Shown here: positions 1 through 8,199 of the stretch, piece by piece
Position numbering within the stretch: the first letter of the stretch is position 1
Layout of the letters: each line of letters starts with the position of its first letter
Origin: an uncultured Saprospiraceae bacterium
Lineage (GTDB): Bacteria > Bacteroidota > Bacteroidia > Chitinophagales > Saprospiraceae
Length of the DNA stretch: 22,517 nucleotides
Direction: 5' to 3'
Assembly (NCBI GenBank): GCA_937967535.1
Contig: CALCMV010000447.1
Location: 1-22,517 of the forward strand
Translations under genes and position numbers: made by a program
The notes under the pieces: model-generated
Seen by the model: only the letters and a program-made list of their open reading frames with translations
Databases searched by the model: none
Told to the model about the DNA's origin: nothing

Positions 1-1
1 T

Positions 2-208
2 GTACGCCTCATCAAATTCGAAAATTTAAGAGAAGAATTTTTGAAAATCGGTGAATTATATGGCAATGGCAATCCTGATTTTCCACATTTAAATAAATCC
101 AAACAAGGAGACCTTAAAGAATATATTACCGCCGAATTAGAGCCTATCATATTCCGAAAATATCAATGGGTTTTTAAAGTTGGTAATTATGAACGCTTGA
201 AATTTTGA
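2..208 (+). CDS. Probable sulfotransferase, C-terminal fragment
   Basis: An open frame enters from the left edge and stops at TGA 206-208, giving 68 residues with no start in the window. The readable pattern is LIKFENLREEF at the beginning, then PHLNKSK, a YITAELEP helix and a final KYQWVFKVGNY. This order resembles the C-terminal end of sulfotransferase family 2 (carbohydrate sulfotransferase-type) proteins, where a conserved H-L-N-x-S stretch precedes a tyrosine-rich terminal helix. The PAPS-binding loops would lie to the left, outside the window, so they cannot be checked. A second sulfotransferase at 7450 supports a glycan-sulfation context. The stop codon is formed by the first bases of the intergenic GAATGAGT repeat. 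Family assignment is moderate. Confidence 0.55.
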   Translation, partial: VRLIKFENLREEFLKIGELYGNGNPDFPHLNKSKQGDLKEYITAELEPIIFRKYQWVFKVGNYERLKF

Positions 209-340
209 ATGAATGAGTGAGTGAATTTTGAATGAGTAAATCACAAATGCGTTAATGCGATAATGTTTTCTTCATTAACGCATTGTCGCATTAAAATTAT
301 TCACTCATTCAAAATTCACTCATTCACTCATTTTTCTGTA
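206..340. repeat. Nested inverted repeat with GAATGAGT-type arms
   Basis: The outer arms are made of GAATGAGTGA-type units. A 20-bp stretch at 218-237 is perfectly inverse to 303-322. Inside them is a second, imperfect pair built from AATGCG units (about 245-264 and 272-291). The transcript could fold into a long two-tier hairpin between the left fragment and the next gene. The stop codon of the upstream gene lies in the left arm, and the start at 343 lies just past the right arm. Confidence 0.8.
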
Positions 341-342
341 TT

Positions 343-2643
343 ATGAAACATTTACTGACTAAAAAAAATATTGGCTTATTACTCCTTTTTGTGCTAATAT
401 TTTTGGTTAGGTATAATGACGGTATATTCACTTACAAAATAGTCAATAATGCCAAAGATGGTGTTTATCTGCTCGGTCCCACCTTCCACAAAATAGCTGC
501 TATTATAAAATCAGGCGAAATCCCCATGCGTATCCCCGAAATGATGGGTGGTATGCCTTACTACAATAGTGCCTTATTTTCAGCCACTTATCCCTTTTAC
601 TTCTTTAGTACCGTAGAATATGGTGTAGGTATTGAGCTACTACGCACTATGATGCTGATTACCCTATTGCATCTCTGCATCCTCTTTTTGAATACCACAC
701 TCTTACTGCGAATGTCGGGCATAGAATGGCTGTACAGTATACTCGGTGCGAGTGGTATCATCATTGCTGCCAATACCCTGCACAATGTCGCTTGGATAAT
801 TACGGCATGTGGCTACTCTTGGCTACCGCTTTTTTTTGCAGGCATTATATATATATTCCGAAAACCCGAAAGTTGGTTGGGATCTATAGTGCTTGGCTTG
901 GCATCAGTAGGTTTTTTGGCAAAACCCGCACAAACAGCTATACTTACCTTATTTTTTGGTGCGATTATATTTCTTGCCGGAGCCATAGCACATCGAAAAC
1001 AATGGAAACAACTACTCCCCAAATTCATTGTAGCCGGACTATTGGTGGGCGGTGTTGCCGCAGTTGCATTACTTCAAATATATATAGATTTTGATGAAAT
1101 GATGCGCTATACAACCGGTGGCAGAGTAGTCGGAAACACCCCTTTGCCGGATGCAGCTTATCGGGCAGATTATCCACTCAGCCTTGCCAGTGAATTTTTG
1201 GTGTATAAAAAACGACTCTTAGGTCCGGGACATTTTTATGTAGGACCTATATTTGCTTTTTTTGCTATTGTGGGAATTGCATTAACCACACTCAAACGAA
1301 AACACAAAAACTGGTTATTTTTCATCTTATTCAGTATTCTGATATACTGCCTGATTTCATCTTTTGGCAAAAATCTCGGTTTTTTCTACATCAATCAAAA
1401 AATACCCTTAATCAATAAAATACGCCAATCGGTGCGGTTTATGTTTGTTGGAAATGTGGCTGTTGCCTACTTTGCTGCTTTGGGATTTCGTGAATTATTT
1501 GCCAACTGGGATACCGAAAAACGAAACAAATATATACTCGCAGGAGGTGTCCTATTTATTGGATTAATGTTGTTGTACCAAATGCAAGTCATGCGGTACA
1601 AAATTCCTTTTTATGCCTATATTTTCCCGTTTTTCATAGCGGCAATTCCTGTTTTTTTGAAAAATAAATGGTTCAGTTTTGCACTCATACTAATGCTCAT
1701 CTGTGCGAATGGACTCATCATGCCCGAAGCCGTTTATTCCAAAGCTGAAGGCAGAGGTTATACCGAGCCACCCAATCTGGCTTCCATGAATATCCTCCAA
1801 AAAATCAGCGAACAACCGGACTATGAAGACTACCGATTCGTCAGCTACGATAATAAGCACCTGACCAAACATCAATGGGGACAAAATGCACTATACTACA
1901 GCATCCGAACATTCTATTCGGGCATCACTCCCGTACCCAACCAACAACACCTCGAAATCATGAAAGGAGGAGATGATTTTTTCAATCTTCGTTATCTTCA
2001 GGGAGCTAAATGGTTCGTCTATCCTAACAAGCGTAAGCCCCACGAAAGTTTGGAATTATTATATAAAAACAAGTTTTATTCGCTTTACGAAAATAAAAAT
2101 GCCATAAAGAAATATTATACAGTCAACAAGCTCAAAAAAGCAAACGAAAACTGGGAAGTAACCAGAGATGAGATAGAAAAACTGGGAGAACAAGCAAAAT
2201 CACTTGCCTTTGTAGCTCAATCCGATATACGCCAATTGCGGACACATTTGAAGGGAAATAAAGCAATGAAAAAGGGGCAGAATAAGCTAGAGAAAATACA
2301 TTACAGTGTCAATGAAATTGTACTTCAAGTCAAAGCAAAAGACAATCAAATTTTATTAATTAACGAATATTTTGATGATAATTGGCAGGTAAAAATAGAC
2401 GGACAAGCCACCGAAATGTACAAAGCCAATATCAACCAAATTGCCATTCCGATAGAAAGTGGAAACCACAAAGTAGAATTAAAATATAGACCAAAATTTT
2501 ATTTATTTTTATATTACATTCAAAAAATAGCATTTGCTGTTATTTTTGCAAGTTTCCTGTTTTTTACCATAAAATACCTCCGAAAGCGAGTAGTGAGAGA
2601 CGAGTTACAAGTAGCGAGTAGCGAGTCCACGAATAACGAATAA
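343..2643 (+). CDS. YfhO-family polytopic membrane protein
   Basis: A 766-residue inner-membrane protein. It opens with a transmembrane helix (about 11-25), has many further hydrophobic segments through residue 470, then a soluble stretch (about 480-715) and one last membrane helix near 722-745. The C-terminal soluble part contains a beta-rich module around W681 (NEYFDDNWQVKIDG followed by an IPI.SGNHKVELKYRP pattern), which is the hallmark of the YfhO family. Its relatives are linked to glycosylation of cell-surface polymers such as lipoteichoic acid, and have a glycosyltransferase-C-like architecture. The ATG at 343 follows the repeat directly. The last ~18 residues (VVRDELQVASSESTNNE) are encoded by the degenerate heptamer repeat at 2587-2643 and look like an acquired tail. 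The MBOAT gene starts 2 bases downstream, so the two are probably co-transcribed. Confidence 0.8.
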   Translation: MKHLLTKKNIGLLLLFVLIFLVRYNDGIFTYKIVNNAKDGVYLLGPTFHKIAAIIKSGEIPMRIPEMMGGMPYYNSALFSATYPFYFFSTVEYGVGIELLRTMMLITLLHLCILFLNTTLLLRMSGIEWLYSILGASGIIIAANTLHNVAWIITACGYSWLPLFFAGIIYIFRKPESWLGSIVLGLASVGFLAKPAQTAILTLFFGAIIFLAGAIAHRKQWKQLLPKFIVAGLLVGGVAAVALLQIYIDFDEMMRYTTGGRVVGNTPLPDAAYRADYPLSLASEFLVYKKRLLGPGHFYVGPIFAFFAIVGIALTTLKRKHKNWLFFILFSILIYCLISSFGKNLGFFYINQKIPLINKIRQSVRFMFVGNVAVAYFAALGFRELFANWDTEKRNKYILAGGVLFIGLMLLYQMQVMRYKIPFYAYIFPFFIAAIPVFLKNKWFSFALILMLICANGLIMPEAVYSKAEGRGYTEPPNLASMNILQKISEQPDYEDYRFVSYDNKHLTKHQWGQNALYYSIRTFYSGITPVPNQQHLEIMKGGDDFFNLRYLQGAKWFVYPNKRKPHESLELLYKNKFYSLYENKNAIKKYYTVNKLKKANENWEVTRDEIEKLGEQAKSLAFVAQSDIRQLRTHLKGNKAMKKGQNKLEKIHYSVNEIVLQVKAKDNQILLINEYFDDNWQVKIDGQATEMYKANINQIAIPIESGNHKVELKYRPKFYLFLYYIQKIAFAVIFASFLFFTIKYLRKRVVRDELQVASSESTNNE
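2587..2643. repeat. Degenerate GAGTAGC heptamer repeat inside a coding end
   Basis: The run contains GAGTAGTGAG, GACGAGTTAC, AGTAGCGAGTAGCGAGT and then CGAATAACGAATAACG. It is the same unit type as the gaps at 5852-5926 and 6337-6372. Here it is read through in frame and encodes the last residues and the stop codon of the YfhO protein. Confidence 0.75.
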
Positions 2644-2645
2644 CG

Positions 2646-4103
2646 ATGCTCTTCAATTCATTAGAATTTTTATTATTCTTACCGACCGTATTTCTGTTAT
2701 ATTGGTTTGTTTTTCAGAAGGATGTAAAAATTCAAAACATACTGATAGTTGCGGCGAGTTACCTGTTTTATGGCTGGTGGGATTGGCGATTTTTGTCCCT
2801 GATAATTTTCAGTTCTATACTTGATTATACGCTTGGTATTCAACTCGGAAAAACAGAAAATACAGGACGACGAAAGGCATTGCTGTGGATAAGTATGCTC
2901 GTCAATTTGGGCTTCTTAGGCGTTTTTAAATATTATAATTTCTTTGCAGATTCCTTTGCCGACTTGCTGCGAAGTGTGGGTATGAACGCCGATTTTGCGA
3001 CCTTGAATATTCTCCTGCCTGTTGGTATCAGTTTTTATACTTTCCAAACGATGAGCTACACGATAGATGTGTATCGCAGAAAACTCGAACCGACCAAAGA
3101 TATTTTTGCTTTTTTTGCCTTCGTTTCGTTTTTTCCTCAATTGGTTGCCGGACCTATCGAAAGAGCTAAGAATCTATTGCCACAATTTTATACACAACGC
3201 AATTTTGATGAAACGAAAGCCATAGATGGAATGAGACAAATTCTGTGGGGCTTCTTCAAAAAAGTGATCATCGCGGATAGTTGCGCTATTTATGTGAACG
3301 CGATATTTGCAGATTCGGCAGAACTTTCCGGCGGGATATTATTATTGGGCGCGGTCTTGTTTGCCTTTCAGATTTACGGTGATTTTTCGGGTTATTCTGA
3401 TATTGCGATTGGTACGGCGCGTTTATTTGGTTTCAATCTGATGAGAAATTTTGCTTACCCGTATTTTTCGCGCGATATAGCCGAGTTTTGGCGGCGTTGG
3501 CACATTTCACTATCTTCGTGGTTCAAAGATTATCTGTACATTCCACTTGGCGGTAGTCGGGGCGGACAGTGGATGCAGTTACGCAATGTATTTGCGATTT
3601 TTCTGGTGAGTGGTTTTTGGCATGGTGCCAATTGGACATTCATTGTGTGGGGCGGTCTGAACGCTTTGTATTTTGTGCCGCAAATGCTCCTGAAAACAAA
3701 TCGAAACAATCTGGCTATTGTTGCCCAAAACAGCATTTTGCCGTCTATAAAAGAGGTATTTCAGATTTTGCTCACCTTCTTTTTGACTTGTGTGGCTTGG
3801 GTCTTTTTTCGGGCGGCTTCCGTAACCGACGCTTTTGAGTATTTGGTCAATATGTTTACACTCACAGGCAACAACTTCGGGACGTATATGGATGCACTAA
3901 AATTGTCGGGAGAAAAACTGACCGGATTGGGGATTTTGATATTATTTTTGATTGTGATAGAATGGGTACAGCGCAAAAAAGAACATGGATTGGAGCATTT
4001 AAAGTGGGCGCAACCCTTACGCTGGTTGGTTTATATCGTACTGATTTTGATGATTTTATATCATTTTGGAGGAAGTAGCGAGTTTATTTATTTCCAATTT
4101 TAA
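2646..4103 (+). CDS. MBOAT-family O-acyltransferase (AlgI-like)
   Basis: A 485-residue multi-spanning membrane protein of the length usual for AlgI/DltB/PatA-type O-acyltransferases. Diagnostic motifs are WRRWHISLSSWFKDYLYIPLGG (His286 in WRRWH) and FLVSGFWHGANWTF, whose His326 matches the proposed catalytic histidine of the MBOAT family. It should move an acyl group, usually acetyl, across the inner membrane for transfer to an exported polysaccharide. The next gene encodes an anchored SGNH-type protein, the normal partner that completes transfer in the periplasm. The start lies 2 bases after the YfhO stop, indicating translational or at least transcriptional coupling. The target polymer cannot be named from the sequence. 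Confidence 0.93.
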   Translation: MLFNSLEFLLFLPTVFLLYWFVFQKDVKIQNILIVAASYLFYGWWDWRFLSLIIFSSILDYTLGIQLGKTENTGRRKALLWISMLVNLGFLGVFKYYNFFADSFADLLRSVGMNADFATLNILLPVGISFYTFQTMSYTIDVYRRKLEPTKDIFAFFAFVSFFPQLVAGPIERAKNLLPQFYTQRNFDETKAIDGMRQILWGFFKKVIIADSCAIYVNAIFADSAELSGGILLLGAVLFAFQIYGDFSGYSDIAIGTARLFGFNLMRNFAYPYFSRDIAEFWRRWHISLSSWFKDYLYIPLGGSRGGQWMQLRNVFAIFLVSGFWHGANWTFIVWGGLNALYFVPQMLLKTNRNNLAIVAQNSILPSIKEVFQILLTFFLTCVAWVFFRAASVTDAFEYLVNMFTLTGNNFGTYMDALKLSGEKLTGLGILILFLIVIEWVQRKKEHGLEHLKWAQPLRWLVYIVLILMILYHFGGSSEFIYFQF

Positions 4104-4121
4104 CCGTAACACAGATATTCT

Positions 4122-4146
4122 TGTCTGTACAAACCAAGCACAGACA
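4122..4146. repeat. Small hairpin TGTCTGT/ACAGACA
   Basis: A 7-bp perfect stem (4122-4128 with 4140-4146) and an 11-base loop sit in the 57-base gap between the MBOAT and SGNH genes. The stem word TGTCTGTACA also forms the core of the long palindrome at 16133-16154. Whether it acts as an attenuator or is only a repeat remnant is unknown. Confidence 0.4.
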
Positions 4147-4160
4147 GATACGTTTTTTCA

Positions 4161-5183
4161 ATGAAAAAATTTATACAAAAAATACTATTACTCTTAATAA
4201 TTGTTACGATAATCGTGCAAATACCCAAATGGGTATTACCGCCATTTTGGGCAAATGAAATTTATGATAGCAAATTGTATTATTTGGAACAAGAGGAAAG
4301 AGGCTATGATACATTTTTTGTAGGGACGAGTCGTGTAGATAGCGGTATTTCGCCAAGAGTTTTTGATAAAAATACGAACAATAAAACCAAGTCATTCAAC
4401 TTGGGCGCACCCGGATCTTCCGGTATGGAAGTGATAAAACTGACCAAATATGTGCTTGACCACGAGATGTTGGAGGTGAAAAATATTTTTGTTGAATTGT
4501 CCATGCTCAATATTCATCATAAAACAAACAGGACATCCGCGAGAGGGCGATATTATTATGGTTTTGATACCTATTTGTTTTTTATGAAAAAAATATTTAA
4601 CGATGAAGATGCGGTAAAAAACAAGTTAAGTACATGGAGTGAACATACCGGACTTTTGATAAAAAATACCTTTTCCATGGGAATTTTTGACGATTCCTTT
4701 GAGCGTTGGATTCATGGCGTAAAAAGAACAAGGAAAAATCATAATAAAGAGCGAGGCTATACTCCCTTGAAAAATAATTCTAAAAGTGAAGAGCATCAGA
4801 GGCGCAGAAAGGCATTTTTGAAAGATAAAACGATACTAAAAAAGAGAGAAAGAGAGGCAAAATCAGTATTTAAAAAAACGAAGCATCCGAAAAACGAATT
4901 GGCAATTGAGCAACTCGAAAATTTGATAGACCTTGCGGACGAGCGAGATATTAATCTCTATTTTGTCTTATATCCCAAGGCTGCCCAATATGTGTATGAG
5001 GAAGCTGTACAAACGTGGTCGGATAAGGTGAAAGCACAAACTATCAATCTCGCAGACCCTGCAACATATAATGATTTTTATGAAGAAGAATTCTCATTTG
5101 ACCGGGCGCACCTCAATAATAAAGGAGCGAATATATTGACAAAAGCCTGTGCCACAGCTTTCAAAAAAATACAAGAACAATAG
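4161..5183 (+). CDS. Membrane-anchored SGNH-fold protein, MBOAT partner
   Basis: A 340-residue protein with an N-terminal signal anchor (about 5-22) and a periplasmic domain. It carries SGNH-hydrolase-like blocks: FFVGTSRVDSGI with candidate nucleophile Ser57, FNLGAPGSSG near residue 80, and FDRAHLNNKGA near the C-terminus with Asp314 and His317 as the D-x-x-H pair. A lysine- and arginine-rich insert (about 195-245) is unusual. Proteins of this design (DltD-, AlgJ/AlgX- or PatB-like) accept the acyl group from the MBOAT protein and place it on the polymer. Adjacency to the MBOAT gene supports that role. The exact subfamily is not assigned. Confidence 0.75.
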   Translation: MKKFIQKILLLLIIVTIIVQIPKWVLPPFWANEIYDSKLYYLEQEERGYDTFFVGTSRVDSGISPRVFDKNTNNKTKSFNLGAPGSSGMEVIKLTKYVLDHEMLEVKNIFVELSMLNIHHKTNRTSARGRYYYGFDTYLFFMKKIFNDEDAVKNKLSTWSEHTGLLIKNTFSMGIFDDSFERWIHGVKRTRKNHNKERGYTPLKNNSKSEEHQRRRKAFLKDKTILKKREREAKSVFKKTKHPKNELAIEQLENLIDLADERDINLYFVLYPKAAQYVYEEAVQTWSDKVKAQTINLADPATYNDFYEEEFSFDRAHLNNKGANILTKACATAFKKIQEQ

Positions 5184-5209
5184 CTGCGATATTTTATTCA
5201 GAAAAAATT

Positions 5210-5854
5210 ATGGATACAGAAAAAAAAACCGTCACACACATACAAAAAGGAGTCCGCAAAATACTCGAAATACCGGGCGTTTACGACTTGTTTCACACCC
5301 TGACGGGCGGCAACAAACAACGTGAACGGCACTTCAAACAATATTTTGATTTGAAAGCGGGGAGTAGCGTATTAGATATTGGTTGTGGTACGGGAGTCTT
5401 GTTGAAAAATCTGCCGGATGGGGTGGAATATCACGGTTGCGACTTGGAAGAAAACTATATCGAACACCTCAATGAAAAATTTAAAGGCAAGGGCATTTTT
5501 TACTGTGAAAGAGTAGGAGAGGTCATTCGGGAAGAATGGAAAGGTTATTTTGATGTGATTAATGCACATGGTTTGCTGCATCATTTGAGCGATGAGGATT
5601 GCGATATGTTGCTCGAAACTGCGCGGCTGTACCTCAAAGACGGCGGCTACTTAGTCACCGTAGATTCGGTATTCCATAAAGGGCAATCAAAGATGTCGAA
5701 ATGGTTGGTTTCCAAAGATAGAGGGCAAAATATTCGCAGCACAGAAGGTTACGACGATTTAGCCAAAAAATATTATAACAAAACAGAAACCGAACTCATT
5801 ACCAATCATTTACGAATACCATACAGCATTTATGTGATGGCAATGTATAAATGA
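5210..5854 (+). CDS. Class I SAM-dependent methyltransferase
   Basis: A 214-residue cytosolic enzyme with a Rossmann-type SAM-binding core. Motif I is VLDIGCGTG (Asp56 to Gly62), an acidic CDLEENYI at the end of strand 2 would contact the ribose, and FDVINAHGLLHHL is motif IV and its following loop. The C-terminal part (RGQNIRSTEGYDDLAKKYY, then IPYSIYVMAM) resembles methyltransferases found in polysaccharide clusters. The substrate is unknown; a sugar or lipid-linked glycan is inferred from the neighbours. It starts 26 bases after the SGNH gene. Its TGA stop at 5852 is supplied by the following repeat (ATGAGTAACGAG). Confidence 0.85.
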   Translation: MDTEKKTVTHIQKGVRKILEIPGVYDLFHTLTGGNKQRERHFKQYFDLKAGSSVLDIGCGTGVLLKNLPDGVEYHGCDLEENYIEHLNEKFKGKGIFYCERVGEVIREEWKGYFDVINAHGLLHHLSDEDCDMLLETARLYLKDGGYLVTVDSVFHKGQSKMSKWLVSKDRGQNIRSTEGYDDLAKKYYNKTETELITNHLRIPYSIYVMAMYK

Positions 5855-5926
5855 GTAACGAGTGCCGAGTATCGGGTAGCGAGTTAAAAATATGACTCGC
5901 TACTCGCTACTCGGCACTCGCCACTC
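5853..5926. repeat. 32-bp inverted repeat of GAGTAGC heptamers
   Basis: The left arm 5853-5884 and right arm 5895-5926 are the same length and pair at 28 of 32 positions around a 10-base loop (TAAAAATATG). Both arms consist of degenerate 7-base units (GAGTAAC, GAGTGCC, GAGTATC, GGGTAGC). It fills most of the gap between the methyltransferase and gtrA-like genes and could act as a transcript-stabilising or terminating hairpin. Confidence 0.85.
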
Positions 5927-5940
5927 GCTACTACAAATTA

Positions 5941-6339
5941 GTGATAACAAAAAATATTAAGCTCAATGCTTTCATAGCGCAATTTTCCAAATTTGGTTCG
6001 GTGAGTGTACTAACGACCATCTTTGGGATTGTCAGCAATTATATTTTACTTGAAATATTGCACCTGCCGCTATATCCGGTTTATATCAGTGTATTTCTTG
6101 TTGGTGTAATGATTTCTTATTTGCTCAATGCACGTTTTACATTCAAAGAAAAAACCAGCGTAAAAGATGGTGCAAAATTTTATGCCTCTTATTTGACAGG
6201 GCTTGTCGTGGGTTTGATTTTGTTATACATATTTGACCAGACACTCGAATATTCTGATTTTATACTCACCATTTTAGTCATTCCTTTTCGCTTTATCATT
6301 ACCTTTGTTTTAATTAAAAAAGTGGTGTACGCTAAATGA
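5941..6339 (+). CDS. GtrA-family membrane protein
   Basis: A 132-residue protein with four predicted membrane helices (roughly 15-35, 40-60, 78-97 and 105-128), typical of the GtrA/DPMS3 family in length and in the motif SYLLNARFTFKEK between helices 2 and 3. Family members are thought to assist or flip polyprenyl-phosphate-linked sugars made by a GtrB-type transferase. The gene directly downstream is such a transferase, so the pair probably builds and presents a lipid-linked sugar. The chosen GTG start at 5941 is the only one leaving a normal N-terminus, and the repeat region ends 15 bases before it. The TGA stop at 6337 is part of the next GAGTAGCGAGT repeat. Confidence 0.88.
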   Translation: MITKNIKLNAFIAQFSKFGSVSVLTTIFGIVSNYILLEILHLPLYPVYISVFLVGVMISYLLNARFTFKEKTSVKDGAKFYASYLTGLVVGLILLYIFDQTLEYSDFILTILVIPFRFIITFVLIKKVVYAK

Positions 6340-6372
6340 GTAGCGAGTAAACGAGTAACGAGTAAACGAACT
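6337..6372. repeat. GAGTAGC/GAGTAAAC short tandem repeat
   Basis: A single-sided run of degenerate 7-8 base units occupies the 37-base gap between the gtrA-like gene and the glycosyltransferase. It supplies the upstream stop codon. No inverted partner is visible in this gap. Confidence 0.7.
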
Positions 6373-6376
6373 AAAA

Positions 6377-7303
6377 TTGAAGGACAAACTATACAGCATA
6401 TTGATTCCGGTGTACAATAGCGAAGATATTGTCAAAGACACTGTCGGGCAAGTGGTAAGGGAAATGACCAAAAACGAACTTCAATTTGAAATCGTACTGG
6501 TCAACGATTGCAGCCCCGACAATTCGTGGGAAAAACTCGTCGAACTCAGCCGCGAATATCCTCAAGTACGCGCCATCAATCTACTCAAAAACTATGGTCA
6601 GCACTCCGCCGTCATCTGTGCGATGGCAAATGCAAAGGGCGATTACATGGTTACGATGGATGACGACCTCCAAAATCCGCCCGCCGAACTCATCAAACTC
6701 ATCCAAAAAATCAACGAAGGCTACGACCTCGTTTTTGCTAAATTTCACCAGAAAAAACACTCCTCATTTCGCAAATTAGGTACAAATGTCATCAATTATA
6801 TCAATGGCAAAATATTCAATAAACCCAAAGACATCACCCTGACCAATTTTAGAATTTTTAAAAGAAAAGTAGCGCAAAGAGCCGTTAGTTACAAAACCAA
6901 CCATCCGTATATTCCCGGCTTATTGCTCATGCACGCCTCCAAAATCGCCAACGTATATACCGAACACCACGCCCGACAAATCGGCACTTCCAATTATTCC
7001 CTCTGGAAAATTATCAAACTCGTTTCGCGGCTTTTGTTCAATTATTCCTCCTATCCCTTGCAATTGCTATCGGGCTTTGGACTCATTGCCGCAGCGATTA
7101 GTTTTCTATATGGCACATACATTCTCATCAAAGCCGCGATTACAGGCATCGCCGTACCGGGATGGACGACAATCATCGTTATGTTGGCATTTTTCAATGG
7201 CATACTGATACTCATGTTGGGCGTTATGGGCGTTTACGTATCTCGTACTTTGCAGCAAGTTTCCAACGACAATCCCTACCACATCACCGAAATATTGGAC
7301 TAA
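6377..7303 (+). CDS. GT2 polyprenyl-phosphate glycosyltransferase (GtrB/ArnC-like)
   Basis: A 308-residue family 2 glycosyltransferase. The N-terminal GT-A domain shows SILIPVYNSE, VNDCSPDNSW and the metal/nucleotide-binding TMDDDLQNPP (Asp95-97), which is close to the DxDLQNPP signature of GtrB/ArnC-type enzymes. Two hydrophobic helices near the C-terminus (about 228-253 and 264-290) anchor it. It should transfer a sugar from a nucleotide donor to undecaprenyl phosphate at the cytosolic face, working with the GtrA-like neighbour. The start is TTG at 6377, because no ATG lies upstream in frame and the SILIPVYN strand begins seven residues in. Which sugar is used cannot be told from the sequence. 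Confidence 0.88.
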   Translation: MKDKLYSILIPVYNSEDIVKDTVGQVVREMTKNELQFEIVLVNDCSPDNSWEKLVELSREYPQVRAINLLKNYGQHSAVICAMANAKGDYMVTMDDDLQNPPAELIKLIQKINEGYDLVFAKFHQKKHSSFRKLGTNVINYINGKIFNKPKDITLTNFRIFKRKVAQRAVSYKTNHPYIPGLLLMHASKIANVYTEHHARQIGTSNYSLWKIIKLVSRLLFNYSSYPLQLLSGFGLIAAAISFLYGTYILIKAAITGIAVPGWTTIIVMLAFFNGILILMLGVMGVYVSRTLQQVSNDNPYHITEILD

Positions 7304-7449
7304 ATGGGAATTGGGAAATTAGGTTAAAATCATAAGTTATTGATTATTATAAAATTAAACACACAAATATATATTAAGTATTTAAAATGAAATTTTTCCA
7401 AATTCACTCACTCACTCACTCATTCACTCATTCACTCATTCAGAATTAA
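7304..7449. repeat. Repeat-rich gap before the sulfotransferase gene
   Basis: This 146-base gap holds three elements: GGGAAATTAGG at 7315-7325, a copy of the dispersed motif TAAGTTATTGATTATTAT at 7333-7350, and a run of CACTCATT units at about 7403-7440. The first element and TTTTTCCAAATT at 7393-7404 are partly complementary, so the gap may also fold into a loose nested hairpin. No promoter is recognisable. Confidence 0.6.
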
Positions 7450-8199
7450 ATGCAGCAAGTCAGCTACTTTTTTATCATAGGCGCACAGCGTTCGGGTACT
7501 ACACGCCTATACTATTTGCTGGATAAACACCCTGAAATCAGCATGGCAAAACCACTGCGCCCCGAACCCAAATTTTTTCTCCAAAATTCCGAAAATATAA
7601 ATGCAGAAAACTATCTGAATACCTACCATCAAGTACGAAACGGCAGTATCAAAGCCTACGGCGAGAAGAGTACAAGTTATTACGAAAAACCCGAAGTTGC
7701 CGGGCGCATTGCCCGTTATTTTCCCGATGCCAAAATTATCATGTCACTTCGCAATCCTATTGACAGAGCGATTTCCAATTACTTTTTTACCCTTCAACAC
7801 GGACTTGAAACCCGTACACTCCAAGAAGTTTTTATTAAAAAAATACCCAAACCAAGCATCTCTGCGAATATATCTGTTTCACCATTTGACTATTTGCAAA
7901 GAGGAAATTACGCCAAACATCTACCCGCATACATCGAAAAATTTGGTTCTGAACGAATTAAAATATTAATATTTGATAATTTTATCCAAAACCCACAAAA
8001 GGACCTCAATGATGTTTTTGATTTTTTAAAAATAAAACAACAAAAAATCAAAATACCTGTGCTATCTGAAGGGCAAAATGCGTCTAAAAAGGAACAAGTA
8101 ATTTCACAAGAAGTCATTGACACGCTTAGGGCTTATTATTCAACTGAAATCAAGCAATTAGAGGATTTGATAAAAATGGATTTGAGTATTTGGAAATAG
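7450..8199 (+). CDS. PAPS-dependent sulfotransferase
   Basis: A 249-residue protein with both PAPS-binding signatures. The 5'-phosphosulfate loop is IGAQRSGTT (Arg14 to Thr18) right at the N-terminus. The 3'-phosphate site is SLRNPIDRAISNYF with Arg101 and Ser109. KAYGEKSTSYY near 60-70 matches the region that often carries the catalytic base in heparan-sulfate-type sulfotransferases. It is slightly shorter than common family members (about 280-300). It should place sulfate on a hydroxyl or amine of a glycan, plausibly the same surface polymer handled by the other genes of this block. ATG 7450 follows the CACTCATT repeats. Confidence 0.9.
   Translation: MQQVSYFFIIGAQRSGTTRLYYLLDKHPEISMAKPLRPEPKFFLQNSENINAENYLNTYHQVRNGSIKAYGEKSTSYYEKPEVAGRIARYFPDAKIIMSLRNPIDRAISNYFFTLQHGLETRTLQEVFIKKIPKPSISANISVSPFDYLQRGNYAKHLPAYIEKFGSERIKILIFDNFIQNPQKDLNDVFDFLKIKQQKIKIPVLSEGQNASKKEQVISQEVIDTLRAYYSTEIKQLEDLIKMDLSIWK

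Noticed and set aside
7403..7440. Tandem CACTCATT units considered as a CRISPR array
   Set aside because: Units are 4-8 bases with no unique spacers and no cas genes nearby. It is a simple short tandem repeat.
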